DNA from: an uncultured Lacibacter sp.
GTDB lineage: Bacteria; Bacteroidota; Bacteroidia; Chitinophagales; Chitinophagaceae
Reading direction: 5' to 3'
DNA length: 31,898 bases
Assembly: GCF_946479605.1 (NCBI RefSeq)
Contig: NZ_CAMLGT010000010.1
Location: 1 to 31,898, forward strand
A program made the translations under genes and the position numbers. Below are positions 23,604 through 31,802 of the stretch, one piece after another (position 1 is the stretch's first letter; every line of letters starts with the position of its first letter). The notes beneath the pieces are model-generated. The model worked only from the letters and a program-made list of their open reading frames with translations, ran no database searches and had not been told where the DNA came from.

Positions 23604-26081
23604 ATGATTGATTACTTAAAAGGACTGAACGAACGGCAGAAAGAAGCGGTAATTACCATCGACGGGCCGTTGATGATCGTAGCGGGTGCAGGCAGTGGCA
23701 AAACCAAAGTGCTTACTACACGTATTGCCCACTTAATGGCAAAAGGTGTGGATGCCTTCAACATATTGGCGCTTACGTTTACCAACAAAGCGGCCAAGGA
23801 AATGAAGGAGCGTGTGGAGCATATCCTCGGCAACCACGAAGCAAGAAATTTATACATCGGTACTTTCCATAGTGTGTTTGCCCGCATCTTACGCAGCGAA
23901 GCAACCAAGATCGGCTACCCATCCAACTTCACCATTTATGATACTGATGATGCAAAGAGTGTCATCAAAACAGTGATTAACGAAATGAACCTGGATGATA
24001 AGCACTACAAACCGGCTACTGTTTACAACCGCATCTCTTCTGCAAAAAACGCACTGGTAAGCGCAGAAGAATATAAAAACGATTGGCACATTCAACAGGA
24101 AGATATGCGTGCCAACCGTCCGGCCATTGCACAGATTTATGACAGCTATGCCAAGCGTTGTTTTAAAAACGGCGCCATGGATTTTGATGATCTGCTCATC
24201 AAGTTTTACGAACTGTTGAAAAATGTTCCGGAAAGTTTAAGCAAATACCAACGCCGCTTTAAATACATTATGATTGATGAGTACCAGGATACCAACCCGG
24301 CCCAGTACGAGATCATTAAACTGCTTGGTGCTATGCACGAAAATGTTTGTGTGGTGGGCGATGATGCACAAAGTATTTACAGTTTCCGCGGAGCCACCAT
24401 CGAAAATATTTTACAGTTTCAGAAAGACTATGATAATGTAAAAGTGGTAAAGCTGGAGCAGAACTACCGCAGTACAAAGAATATCCTCAACGTTGCCAAC
24501 GAAGTTATTGCCAACAACAAAGGGCAAATTGAAAAAACACTTTTCACCGATAATGCAGATGGTGAAAAACTGCGTTTGGTTCGCAGTATGACGGATAACG
24601 ATGAAGGAAAGTTTGTTGCTGATACCATCCAGGAACAAAAGCTTCGCAACCACTACCGTAATAAAGACTTTGCAATCCTCTATCGTACCAATGCACAAAG
24701 CCGTGCATTTGAAGAAAGTCTTCGCCGCATGGGTATTCCTTACATCATCTACGGCGGTATCAGCTTCTACCAACGCAAAGAGATCAAAGATTTTATTGCC
24801 TACCTGCGTCTCATCGTTAATCCACGTGATGAAGAAGCACTGAAACGTGTCATCAACTATCCTGCACGTGGTATTGGTAAAACAACGGTTGATAAATGCG
24901 TGTTGTTTGCCAATGAGCAAAACATCAGCATGTGGGAAGTGCTTACACGTGCCCAGGAATACGGTTTTAAAGCAGGTACACTGGAAGCCATTGATAATTT
25001 TGTAACCATGATCCGCAGCTTTGCCAGCATGTTACAGAAGAACAATGCATACGATGTGGCAGTGCATGTGGGCAAACAAACCAATATCGTTAAAGAGTTA
25101 TTCAATGATAAGAGTACCGAAGGCTTACAACGTTACGAGAACATACAGGAATTGCTCAACTCTATTAAAGAGTGGGTAGATGATACAGCAAACCGTCAAC
25201 AGATAGACGATGATGGTGTGATGATTGAAGAAGAAAAACTGTTTGATGAACCCGAAAGACCACAACAGGAGCTTTCATTTGATGCTGCACCTGCACAAAC
25301 AGAAGAGCAAAAGAAACTTGGTGCTGTTACACTGGGTGCTTACCTGCAACAGATCACCTTGCTAACGGATGCAGATGATAAAGACCCCGATGCAGACAAT
25401 GTAAAACTCATGACCATCCACGCTGCAAAAGGTTTGGAATTTGAATGTGTGTTTGCAGCCGGTTTGGAAGAACAGCTGTTCCCGAGTGCACTTTCCATCA
25501 ATACAAGAGAAGAGCTGGAAGAAGAACGTCGTTTGTTTTATGTAGTGATCACCCGTGCAAAAAAGAAACTGTGGATCACTTACGCCAACACCCGTTACAA
25601 GTTTGGACAAATTGTACAAAACGAACCCAGCCGCTTCTTAGATGAATTACCCGAACAGTACGTTGATAAAAGTTTTGCCGGTGGCGGATTACGCAATCAA
25701 TCATCCGGCTCATCTTTTGGCAGTGGTTCCGCATTCGATCGTATGAAAGGAGGATTTGGTAACCGCAGCAGCGAATACGATGATGTTGCAAAAGCAGAGA
25801 AACGTTATGGTGCTCCACCAAAAGCATCGACTGCAAAACCATCATACGCTACACCTCCTGCAAGGCCACAAACAGTAGAACATAAACCAGCTGCAGATTT
25901 TGTTGCAAGCGATACCAGTAACCTGGAAGTGGGCAACAAAGTAGAGCACCAGAAATTTGGGTTTGGCGAAGTTATAAAAATGGAAGGGAGCGCACACAAT
26001 CCCATCGCTACTGTAAAGTTTGAGTTGAATGGCGAAAAGAAGATCATGCTGAACTATGCCAAACTTCGGATCATCAGCTAA
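23604..26081 (+). CDS. uvrD: ATP-dependent DNA helicase UvrD/PcrA
   Basis: This SF1A 3'-5' helicase acts in nucleotide-excision repair, mismatch repair and removal of RecA or RNA polymerase from DNA. The 825-residue product has the Walker A GAGSGKT (residues 28-34), TFTNKAAKEM (Ia), DEYQDT (225-230, Walker B), GDDAQSIYSFRGA, QNYRS, and further motifs VKLMTIHAAKGLEFECVF and RRLFYVVITRAK. Residues about 770-825 (VGNKVEHQKFGFGEVIKMEG, then ATVKFELNGEKKIMLNYAKL) look like the Tudor-like C-terminal module of PcrA that contacts RNA polymerase. A Gly/Ser/Pro-rich linker precedes it. TAATTTCG at 23592-23599 is a possible -7 box just above the ATG, giving an almost leaderless mRNA. Confidence 0.97.
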   Translation: MIDYLKGLNERQKEAVITIDGPLMIVAGAGSGKTKVLTTRIAHLMAKGVDAFNILALTFTNKAAKEMKERVEHILGNHEARNLYIGTFHSVFARILRSEATKIGYPSNFTIYDTDDAKSVIKTVINEMNLDDKHYKPATVYNRISSAKNALVSAEEYKNDWHIQQEDMRANRPAIAQIYDSYAKRCFKNGAMDFDDLLIKFYELLKNVPESLSKYQRRFKYIMIDEYQDTNPAQYEIIKLLGAMHENVCVVGDDAQSIYSFRGATIENILQFQKDYDNVKVVKLEQNYRSTKNILNVANEVIANNKGQIEKTLFTDNADGEKLRLVRSMTDNDEGKFVADTIQEQKLRNHYRNKDFAILYRTNAQSRAFEESLRRMGIPYIIYGGISFYQRKEIKDFIAYLRLIVNPRDEEALKRVINYPARGIGKTTVDKCVLFANEQNISMWEVLTRAQEYGFKAGTLEAIDNFVTMIRSFASMLQKNNAYDVAVHVGKQTNIVKELFNDKSTEGLQRYENIQELLNSIKEWVDDTANRQQIDDDGVMIEEEKLFDEPERPQQELSFDAAPAQTEEQKKLGAVTLGAYLQQITLLTDADDKDPDADNVKLMTIHAAKGLEFECVFAAGLEEQLFPSALSINTREELEEERRLFYVVITRAKKKLWITYANTRYKFGQIVQNEPSRFLDELPEQYVDKSFAGGGLRNQSSGSSFGSGSAFDRMKGGFGNRSSEYDDVAKAEKRYGAPPKASTAKPSYATPPARPQTVEHKPAADFVASDTSNLEVGNKVEHQKFGFGEVIKMEGSAHNPIATVKFELNGEKKIMLNYAKLRIIS

Positions 26082-26091
26082 GTATAAAAAT

Positions 26092-26127
26092 AAAAGAGAG
26101 CCATCGTATAGCGATGGCTCTCTTTTT
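26092..26127. terminator. Bidirectional terminator between uvrD and the ArsC-like gene
   Basis: A perfect 15-bp inverted repeat (AAAAGAGAGCCATCG, 26092-26106, and its complement, 26112-26126) has a 5-nt loop TATAG and is flanked by A-rich and T-rich runs. It lies between convergent genes. Confidence 0.92.
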
Positions 26128-26146
26128 ATCAGTTGCTTTTTGCTTT

Positions 26147-26506
26147 TTACTTTTTGAGTGCTTCTTTTAATGCAGCCACTGTTTTTTTATCATTACCTAC
26201 AAAAATCTGTTTACCAAGAATTGTTACCGGACGTTTCAAAAAAGTATCTTCTTCCAATATATAATTTCTGAAATCGTTTTCTGTAAGATTCTTGTCTTTC
26301 AACCCGAGTTCTTTATACTTCAATGCCCGCTTGCTGAACAGCGCTTCGTAACTCCCGGCCATTTCTTTCATTTCATCCAGCTGCTTTGCGGTGATCTTTT
26401 CTTCCCTGATATTCTGAAACGTAAGCCCGGCTTTATCTGCGCCGGTTTCTTTAATAATAGCCTGGCAGGTGGTGCAATGTGCCAGATGATACATTTTCTT
26501 CTTCAT
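26147..26506 (-). CDS. ArsC/Spx-family thioredoxin-fold protein
   Basis: The 119-residue protein has the ArsC-like fold: an N-terminal MYHLAHCTTCQAII with a CxxC pair (Cys11 and Cys14), SYEALFSKRALKYKELGL in the middle and FLKRPVTILGKQIFVGNDKK near the C-terminus, with the Arg-Pro typical of the family. True arsenate reductases have a single reactive Cys near residue 12 and use glutaredoxin; a CxxC pair is more like Spx or unassigned YffB/ArsC-like proteins. There is no arsenic-resistance gene nearby. I choose the ATG at 26506 and not the TTG at 26512; a further ATG at 26494 is also possible. Confidence 0.8.
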   Translation of the reverse strand: MKKKMYHLAHCTTCQAIIKETGADKAGLTFQNIREEKITAKQLDEMKEMAGSYEALFSKRALKYKELGLKDKNLTENDFRNYILEEDTFLKRPVTILGKQIFVGNDKKTVAALKEALKK

Positions 26507-26582
26507 ACGCAAAAAAACAAATTTGCCTGTAACTTAAACGAAATTTCTGCTACATATACATTTACACAAACCAATTGGTTGA

Positions 26583-27092
26583 ATGACCAACACGACTGAA
26601 CAGGATTTTTTGCAACTGGTGCAACAACACCAGGGCATCATCAGGAAAGTATGCCATCTCTATGGCCGCAACGATGCGGACAAGGATGACCTGTACCAGG
26701 AAATTGTGATTCAGCTGTGGAGAGCATTTGGAACTTACCGTGGCGATGCAAAGATCAGCACCTGGATGTACAGAATTGCATTGAATACGGCTATCAGCAA
26801 CCTGCGGAAACAATCAAGAAAAGTAACATTAAGTTTCCCGGAGTTTGTTCCCCGTGAAGAAGCCGACAGCAACGAAGAACGATTAAAAGAAGAAAATCTC
26901 CGGCAAATGTATGCAGCTATCAGTCGTTTATCAGAAGTGGAAAAAGCGCTGGTAATGCTCTACCTCGAAGATAAAAGCTATGAAGAAATGGAAGAGATCA
27001 TGGGTATCAGTAACGGGGCATTACGTGTAAAAATGAATCGTATTAAAGATAAATTACGTACACTCACTAAAGCAGAGCAGTATGGAACTTGA
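26583..27092 (+). CDS. ECF-type RNA polymerase sigma factor
   Basis: The 169-residue protein has sigma region 2 (DKDDLYQEIVIQLWRAFGTYRGDAKISTWMYRIALNTAISNLRK, residues about 33-75, with the usual core for RNA-polymerase binding and -10 recognition) and region 4 with a helix-turn-helix (LSEVEKALVMLYLEDKSYEEMEEIMGISNGALRVKMNRIKDKL, residues about 118-160). It lacks regions 1.1 and 3, which makes it an extracytoplasmic-function sigma factor. Its gene overlaps the next one, a membrane protein, by 11 nt. This layout is typical for a sigma factor and its membrane partner. TACATTTA (26557-26564) is a near match to a -7 box. Confidence 0.93.
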   Translation: MTNTTEQDFLQLVQQHQGIIRKVCHLYGRNDADKDDLYQEIVIQLWRAFGTYRGDAKISTWMYRIALNTAISNLRKQSRKVTLSFPEFVPREEADSNEERLKEENLRQMYAAISRLSEVEKALVMLYLEDKSYEEMEEIMGISNGALRVKMNRIKDKLRTLTKAEQYGT

Positions 27093-27702
27093 TCAGTTAA
27101 AAGAAACCTGGGGCAATGTGGGGAATGCTTCTTCGGCTTCTGAGCAGGAGTTGCAGGCAATCTTACAAAAAAAATCAAAAAGCCCCATTGCAAAAATGAG
27201 CCGCAACCTCTTTATTGAAATGCTGGTTGTGGCGGTATTATATACTTACAGCATATTCCAGTATTTTATGAAGTTTAACGGAGCCATGCTGAGTATACCA
27301 TGGCTCATGATCATTTCATGGATCTTATACATGCTGTACTATTTCCGCAAACGCAAGCTCCTCACCGAAATGGATTGCGTTACCTGCGAAGTAAAATCAA
27401 ACCTGCAGTTACAGGTGCGCACGCTGCAAAAATATATCCGGCTGTATCTTATTGTTGGCACGTTGCTTTTTCCTTTCATTATGCTCACAGCTGGTATTAT
27501 TATTTTCCTGTTCGATCCTAAAATACAGGCCAATCCAAATCACATGTCGTTCTGGCCGTTTTTTGCTGTACTGTTTTTGATATCAGCTATTCTTACCATT
27601 CCTGTTTATTATGTTAATAAATGGTATGTGCGAAAACTATACGGACAACATGCCGATAAACTGAAACAGATTGTTCATGAAATGAACGAAGAAGAAAACT
27701 AA
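27082..27702 (+). CDS. Four-helix membrane protein, possible anti-sigma partner
   Basis: I do not recognise a named family. The 206-residue protein has a short soluble N-terminus (MELDQLKETWGNVGNASSASEQELQAILQKKSK, residues 1-33) and four hydrophobic segments (about 45-62, 70-87, 120-143 and 155-177), and ends in a charged cytoplasmic tail. It has no zinc-binding anti-sigma motif (HxxxCxxC). Because it overlaps the sigma gene by 11 nt and comes second in the operon, a role in holding the sigma factor at the inner membrane is plausible, but this is inferred from position only. A TraB/GumN-family gene follows after 10 nt. Confidence 0.75.
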   Translation: MELDQLKETWGNVGNASSASEQELQAILQKKSKSPIAKMSRNLFIEMLVVAVLYTYSIFQYFMKFNGAMLSIPWLMIISWILYMLYYFRKRKLLTEMDCVTCEVKSNLQLQVRTLQKYIRLYLIVGTLLFPFIMLTAGIIIFLFDPKIQANPNHMSFWPFFAVLFLISAILTIPVYYVNKWYVRKLYGQHADKLKQIVHEMNEEEN

Positions 27703-27712
27703 TTTTACAACT

Positions 27713-28579
27713 ATGAAAAAGACACTCACGGTATTTGTAATTGCCCTGCTGTTCCTTTCTGCAGGCATGACACAAACAAAAAAAGAAAGCAGTTTACTTT
27801 GGGAAGTTAGCGGTGGAGGACTTAAGCAACCTTCCTATATTTTTGGAACTGTGCATATCATTTGTAAAGAAGATTTCTTTTTTCCTGATATTATCCGTGA
27901 AAAGTTTGCCTCCACAGAACAGGTGTTTCTTGAAATGGATATGGATGACCCATCGATGATGCTGAAGATGATGACACTGATGCAGCTGCCCAAAGGGCAA
28001 TCAATAAAAAAAATGTTTGGCGATACCGCTTTCAAAACATTTGATGAGCAATACAAAAAAATTACCGGCACATCTGCATCACTCTTCAACTCATTTAAGC
28101 CGTTAATGCTCATGAGTATGCTTACTGAAAAATCGCTTAGCTGTCCATCAAAAGAATCTTACGAGCAGGTGTTCATTGCAATGGCTGCCCAACAGAAAAA
28201 AGATGTAAAAGGACTTGAGACAATTGAAGACCAGGTAGCAGTTTTTGACGCCATCCCCGACAGTATTGAAATTGCCAACCTCAAAAATCTTGTGCTGAAT
28301 TTTGATAAAAGCGTGGAAGATTTTAAAAGCTTGGTAGCGTTGTATAAAACACAGGACATTGATTCCATCTATAACATGACCAATCAATCGCCTGAAATAA
28401 TGAATGCAGAATATGAGTTGCTGGTTAAACGTAACAGTAACTGGATTCCGGTAATGAAAAAGAATATGGAAAAATCTTCCTGCTTCTTTGCTGTGGGTGC
28501 AGCTCACTTAGGTGGCGATATTGGAGTAATTGCATTGTTGCGCAAACAGGGCTACACGGTAAAGCCGGTTAAACTCTGA
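27713..28579 (+). CDS. TraB/GumN-family exported protein
   Basis: The 288-residue product has a signal peptide (MKKTLTVFVIALLFLSAGMTQT) and the family landmarks: SYIFGTVHI with GTVH at residues 45-48, an acidic EMD at 74-76, and GAAHLGG (262-268) near the C-terminus. TraB/GumN-like proteins share a fold with proposed metal-dependent or haem-related activity; some of the family act as metallopeptidase-like inhibitors of pheromone signalling. It follows the membrane gene by 10 nt, so it belongs to the sigma operon and may be an envelope-stress effector. The exact reaction is unknown. Confidence 0.85.
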   Translation: MKKTLTVFVIALLFLSAGMTQTKKESSLLWEVSGGGLKQPSYIFGTVHIICKEDFFFPDIIREKFASTEQVFLEMDMDDPSMMLKMMTLMQLPKGQSIKKMFGDTAFKTFDEQYKKITGTSASLFNSFKPLMLMSMLTEKSLSCPSKESYEQVFIAMAAQQKKDVKGLETIEDQVAVFDAIPDSIEIANLKNLVLNFDKSVEDFKSLVALYKTQDIDSIYNMTNQSPEIMNAEYELLVKRNSNWIPVMKKNMEKSSCFFAVGAAHLGGDIGVIALLRKQGYTVKPVKL

Positions 28580-28638
28580 TAAACGTAATAACAGTTCCGT
28601 CAATAGTATGAAGTTTGTTCGCTGCTTATCTTCGCTGC

Positions 28639-29865
28639 ATGCAGCATTTTGCTATTTTTCTTTCCAACACATTTAACAAGCAGTTTTTTATCCAGCAGTT
28701 GCTGGATAGAAAAGCAAAAGGAGTTTTTTCTGTGTTCAACAACAGCAATGCGTTGCTGTTTTCATCCTACACTGTTCAGGAATATTTGTTAGAAGAAGAG
28801 ATCCATGGCTATAGCGGTATTGAAGCGACACGTACACAATCGTTACGCTCAATGTCAAGTGGCGAACAGAAAAAAGTATTGCTGCATCATCTGTTGTTAC
28901 AAAAGCCGGGATTGCTGATACTGGATAATGTGTTTGATAATCTTGATATTGCTGCACAGGCAACATTTAAAGAGGAACTGCGTATTGCTGCAACGCACAC
29001 GGATATTATTCAGCTTACACACCGGCAGCGTGATATTCTTGACTTTATTGAGCAAAAACTTACTGCCGATACAAGTGGTGAATTAATTCCTTTGCAGCAG
29101 CAAAGTAACAATGATGTGGCGGTAGATGAACTGCCTGTTCCGGCTCCTCTGCATCTATATTCACGCACATCTCCTGAGCTTGTTCGTTTTACCGATGTAA
29201 ACGTAAGCTATGATGGCAGACAAGTATTACAACAGATCAACTGGACGATCAATGCCGGCGAGTTCTGGCAATTGAAAGGACCAAACGGTTCAGGCAAAAC
29301 AACATTGCTCACAATGATCATTGGTGATAATGTAAAAGGATACGGGCAGCAGTTGTACATTTTTGGCAGAAAGAAAGGTACAGGCGAAAGTGTATGGGAT
29401 ATAAAAAGCAAGATCGGATACCTCACTCCGGCAATGACTGATCTGTTTGCAACAAGACATACATTATTACAAATGATCGTATCGGGTTTTACCGATCAGA
29501 TAGGTTTATATAGTATTCCCAGCGATATGCAGTTACGTTGTGCTTATGAGTGGGTGCAAATGCTGCAGCTGCAACACAAAGCCAATCTGCCATTTTCAAA
29601 ACTTACACAAGGTGAGCAAAGGCTGGCATTGGTGGTAAGAGCAATGGTAAAACATCCGCCTCTTTTAATACTCGATGAACCGCTGATGGGTCTCGACGAT
29701 CATAACACTGCCAGGGTCATCCGCCTTATTAACAAACTTGCAGCCGAAACCACCACAGCAGTTTTATATGTATCGCACCAGGCAGAGCAGGGTTTGCAGC
29801 CACAGAAAGTATTTGAGCTGGTAAAAACTGAAAATGGATCGATAGGAAAGCTTACTGTTCAATAA
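28639..29865 (+). CDS. ModF-like double ABC ATPase with a degenerate first half
   Basis: The 408-residue protein resembles E. coli ModF, a cytoplasmic tandem ABC protein linked to the molybdate operon. The second half is complete: Walker A GPNGSGKTT (214-222), GRKKGTGESVWDIKSKIGYL typical of ModF, a signature LTQGEQRL (322-329), Walker B LLILDEPLMGLD (342-353) and H-loop SHQ near residue 380. The first half has a signature-like MSSGEQKK (72-79) and LLILDNVFDNLD (92-103) but no Walker A, and Asn replaces the catalytic Glu after Walker B. No membrane permease is encoded nearby. The start is the ATG at 28639, in the palindrome GCTGCATGCAGC; an earlier TTG is less likely. Confidence 0.85.
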   Translation: MQHFAIFLSNTFNKQFFIQQLLDRKAKGVFSVFNNSNALLFSSYTVQEYLLEEEIHGYSGIEATRTQSLRSMSSGEQKKVLLHHLLLQKPGLLILDNVFDNLDIAAQATFKEELRIAATHTDIIQLTHRQRDILDFIEQKLTADTSGELIPLQQQSNNDVAVDELPVPAPLHLYSRTSPELVRFTDVNVSYDGRQVLQQINWTINAGEFWQLKGPNGSGKTTLLTMIIGDNVKGYGQQLYIFGRKKGTGESVWDIKSKIGYLTPAMTDLFATRHTLLQMIVSGFTDQIGLYSIPSDMQLRCAYEWVQMLQLQHKANLPFSKLTQGEQRLALVVRAMVKHPPLLILDEPLMGLDDHNTARVIRLINKLAAETTTAVLYVSHQAEQGLQPQKVFELVKTENGSIGKLTVQ

Positions 29866-29942
29866 AAAGATGTTTATGCAATCATCACAACGCAACCTTA
29901 GTGTGCTGCCTTGTATGTTACGAGCCTCCATGCCTCTTCTTT

Positions 29943-30443
29943 CTAATCAAGCCGCAGGTACACTTCATCATCTTTTTCATAAAAGAAAGAATGCTGCATA
30001 TTTTTTTGAATAAAGGCTTTCAACTCTGGTGAAGTACTGAATTGTTCATCAATATTTTCGGTTACCGGACTTAATGTTATACGTGAACTGTTGGCTGACA
30101 CTTCTATTTTATACAGGTAGAATTTTGAACCGGAACTGTATTCATTTTTTTCCGTGATATTCAAAAACTTCACACCATCAATATCTGATAAATAGGCTTC
30201 GTACAACTCTGCTTTATCATCGGCTTCAGGCTTCTTTTTCGATTTACTGATGGTAACAACGTATTCTGTTTTGGAGGTAATGGTCAGTAATTCCTCGTTT
30301 GAACTTTTGGGCTCCCATTTACCCAACAGGTTGGATGGAAATTTTACCGATGGTTGATCTATGGGTACTTCTGTTTCATAAGGACATCCCATCAGCAGAA
30401 GGCTCATTGCAGAAACAAGGATCAGCGAAAGCAGCTTATTCAT
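29943..30443 (-). CDS. Lipoprotein of unknown function
   Basis: The 166-residue product has a lipoprotein signal: a hydrophobic core LLSLILVSAMSLLLMGC with a lipobox LLMGC (Cys near residue 19). The mature part (SVKFPSNLLGKWEPKSSNEELLTITSKTEYVVTISKSKKK) is beta-rich with the LGKWE start common to lipocalin-like or similar small barrel lipoproteins. It should be anchored to a membrane, most likely the outer one; no LES signal can be read with certainty. It lies downstream of recA but separated by the recA terminator, with its own start at 30443. A possible TACTTTCG -7 element lies at 30493-30500. Confidence 0.85.
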   Translation of the reverse strand: MNKLLSLILVSAMSLLLMGCPYETEVPIDQPSVKFPSNLLGKWEPKSSNEELLTITSKTEYVVTISKSKKKPEADDKAELYEAYLSDIDGVKFLNITEKNEYSSGSKFYLYKIEVSANSSRITLSPVTENIDEQFSTSPELKAFIQKNMQHSFFYEKDDEVYLRLD

Positions 30444-30538
30444 GTGTTGTTGTTTAGATGTAAATGACAGGCTTTTTTCATTGCTGTCGTTACGAAAGTA
30501 GTTTATTGCTCAATTCATTTTATCAGGGGCTGATGGTA

Positions 30539-30584
30539 TAAAATAAAAAAGCCCTCCGTTTCGCATTGCTGCTAACGAAAGGCT
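30539..30584 (-). terminator. Terminator of recA
   Basis: On the minus strand AGCCTTTCGTT (30584-30574) pairs with AACGGAGGGCT (30560-30550), including two G-U pairs, and is followed by a T-tract (TTTTTTATTTT, 30549-30539). It lies just below the recA stop and separates recA from the lipoprotein gene. Confidence 0.85.
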
Positions 30585-30607
30585 GTACTTACAAACAAAC
30601 CCGAAGT

Positions 30608-31678
30608 TTACGAAGCTGCAGCTCCGCTTTGAATCTCTTTTATCTTTTCACGAATTTTTGCTTCAATCTCAGCCGACATTTCAGGATTATCAATGATGAG
30701 TTGTTTTACTGCATCACGACCTTGTCCCAGTTTATCGCCATTGTAGCTATACCAGCTACCGCTTTTCTGAATAATAGCAAGGTCAACACCCATATCAATG
30801 ATTTCACCGGTTTTACTTACACCTTCACCAAAAATGATATCGAACTCAGCAGCTTTGAACGGAGGAGCTACCTTATTTTTAACCACTTTCACTTTTACAC
30901 GGTTACCAATGGCTTCATCACCATCTTTGATCTGGCTCATACGGCGAATATCCAAACGAACCGATGCATAGAATTTTAATGCATTACCACCGGTAGTTGT
31001 TTCCGGGTTACCGAACATCACACCAATTTTTTCACGCAGCTGGTTAATGAAGATGCAGATGGTATTTGTTTTTGAAATGGTAGCTGTGAGTTTACGCAAG
31101 GCCTGGCTCATCAAACGGGCCTGTAAACCCATTTTGCTATCGCCCATTTCACCTTCCAGTTCACCTTTGGGTACAAGTGCTGCCACAGAATCGATCACCA
31201 CTACATCCAATGCACCGGAAAGGATCAAACGATCAGCAATTTCCAACGCCTGTTCGCCATAATCTGGCTGAGAAATCAGCAGATTATCTACATCAACTCC
31301 CAGCTTCTGCGCATATACACTATCAAAAGCATGTTCCGCATCTATAATGGCGCAAATGCCGCCTTTCTTTTGTGCTTCGGCAATAATATGTGTGGCAATG
31401 GTTGTTTTACCGGAGCTTTCAGGGCCATAGATCTCTACAATACGGCCTCTTGGTACACCGCCAACGCCTAAAGCTGTATCCAACCCTATAGAACCGGTTG
31501 ATACTACTTCAATCTCATGTACACCTTTTTCGTTCATCATCATTACGCTGCCCTTGCCAAAGTCTTTATCAATCTTGTCGATGGTGAGCTTTAATGCCTT
31601 GAGCTTTTCGTTATTGAGGTTGCTCTCTTTACTCATTTTTTCCTTTTTTGGTTTCTCCAAAATTAAAGTCTCTTCCAT
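30608..31678 (-). CDS. recA: Recombinase RecA
   Basis: RecA forms filaments on single-stranded DNA, drives homologous recombination and, in bacteria with an SOS system, promotes repressor self-cleavage. The 356-residue product has the Walker A GPESSGKT (85-92), Walker [13 protein letters not shown], the L1/L2 loops with [20 protein letters not shown] and [27 protein letters not shown], and a short C-terminus (EIQSGAAAS). I use the ATG at 31678; a second ATG at 31636 ([12 protein letters not shown]) would give a 342-residue form, closer to standard length. The promoter lies at 31717-31748, and a GTG at 31702 is unlikely. It has a terminator directly after its stop. Confidence 0.98.
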   Translation of the reverse strand: MEETLILEKPKKEKMSKESNLNNEKLKALKLTIDKIDKDFGKGSVMMMNEKGVHEIEVVSTGSIGLDTALGVGGVPRGRIVEIYGPESSGKTTIATHIIAEAQKKGGICAIIDAEHAFDSVYAQKLGVDVDNLLISQPDYGEQALEIADRLILSGALDVVVIDSVAALVPKGELEGEMGDSKMGLQARLMSQALRKLTATISKTNTICIFINQLREKIGVMFGNPETTTGGNALKFYASVRLDIRRMSQIKDGDEAIGNRVKVKVVKNKVAPPFKAAEFDIIFGEGVSKTGEIIDMGVDLAIIQKSGSWYSYNGDKLGQGRDAVKQLIIDNPEMSAEIEAKIREKIKEIQSGAAAS

Positions 31679-31711
31679 AACGGGTTTGTTTTGTTTGTAC
31701 ACACTAATTTA

Positions 31712-31756
31712 TTTAGCAATACTAAAACTAATTATTTTAGAAACCAAATGTTTTAG
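31712..31756 (-). promoter_or_regulatory. Candidate operator with repeated TTTAG/CTAAA half-sites over the recA promoter
   Basis: Two inverted repeats lie over the promoter: TTTAG-CAATA-CTAAA (31712-31726) covers the -7 box, and CTAAAA-CTAATTA-TTTTAG (31722-31740) covers the spacer. A further TTTTAGC lies at 31751-31757, next to the -33 box. The arrangement suggests a repressor site, possibly of an SOS-type regulator, but the repressor is not identified. Confidence 0.4.
31717..31748 (-). promoter_or_regulatory. Promoter of recA
   Basis: On the minus strand TTTG (31748-31745), 20 nt, TAGTATTG (31724-31717) matches the Bacteroidota promoter with one mismatch in the -7 box. The transcript would start near 31710, about 32 nt above the chosen ATG. 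Confidence 0.65.
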
Positions 31757-31802
31757 CAAAATAATTCCGGTCAGCAGGCATATAACCTGTTCCGCAAAAT
31801 GA

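Noticed and set aside
26147..26506. Arsenate resistance
   Set aside because: No arsB, acr3, arsR or arsM gene is nearby, and the CxxC pair is unlike the single-Cys arsenate reductases.
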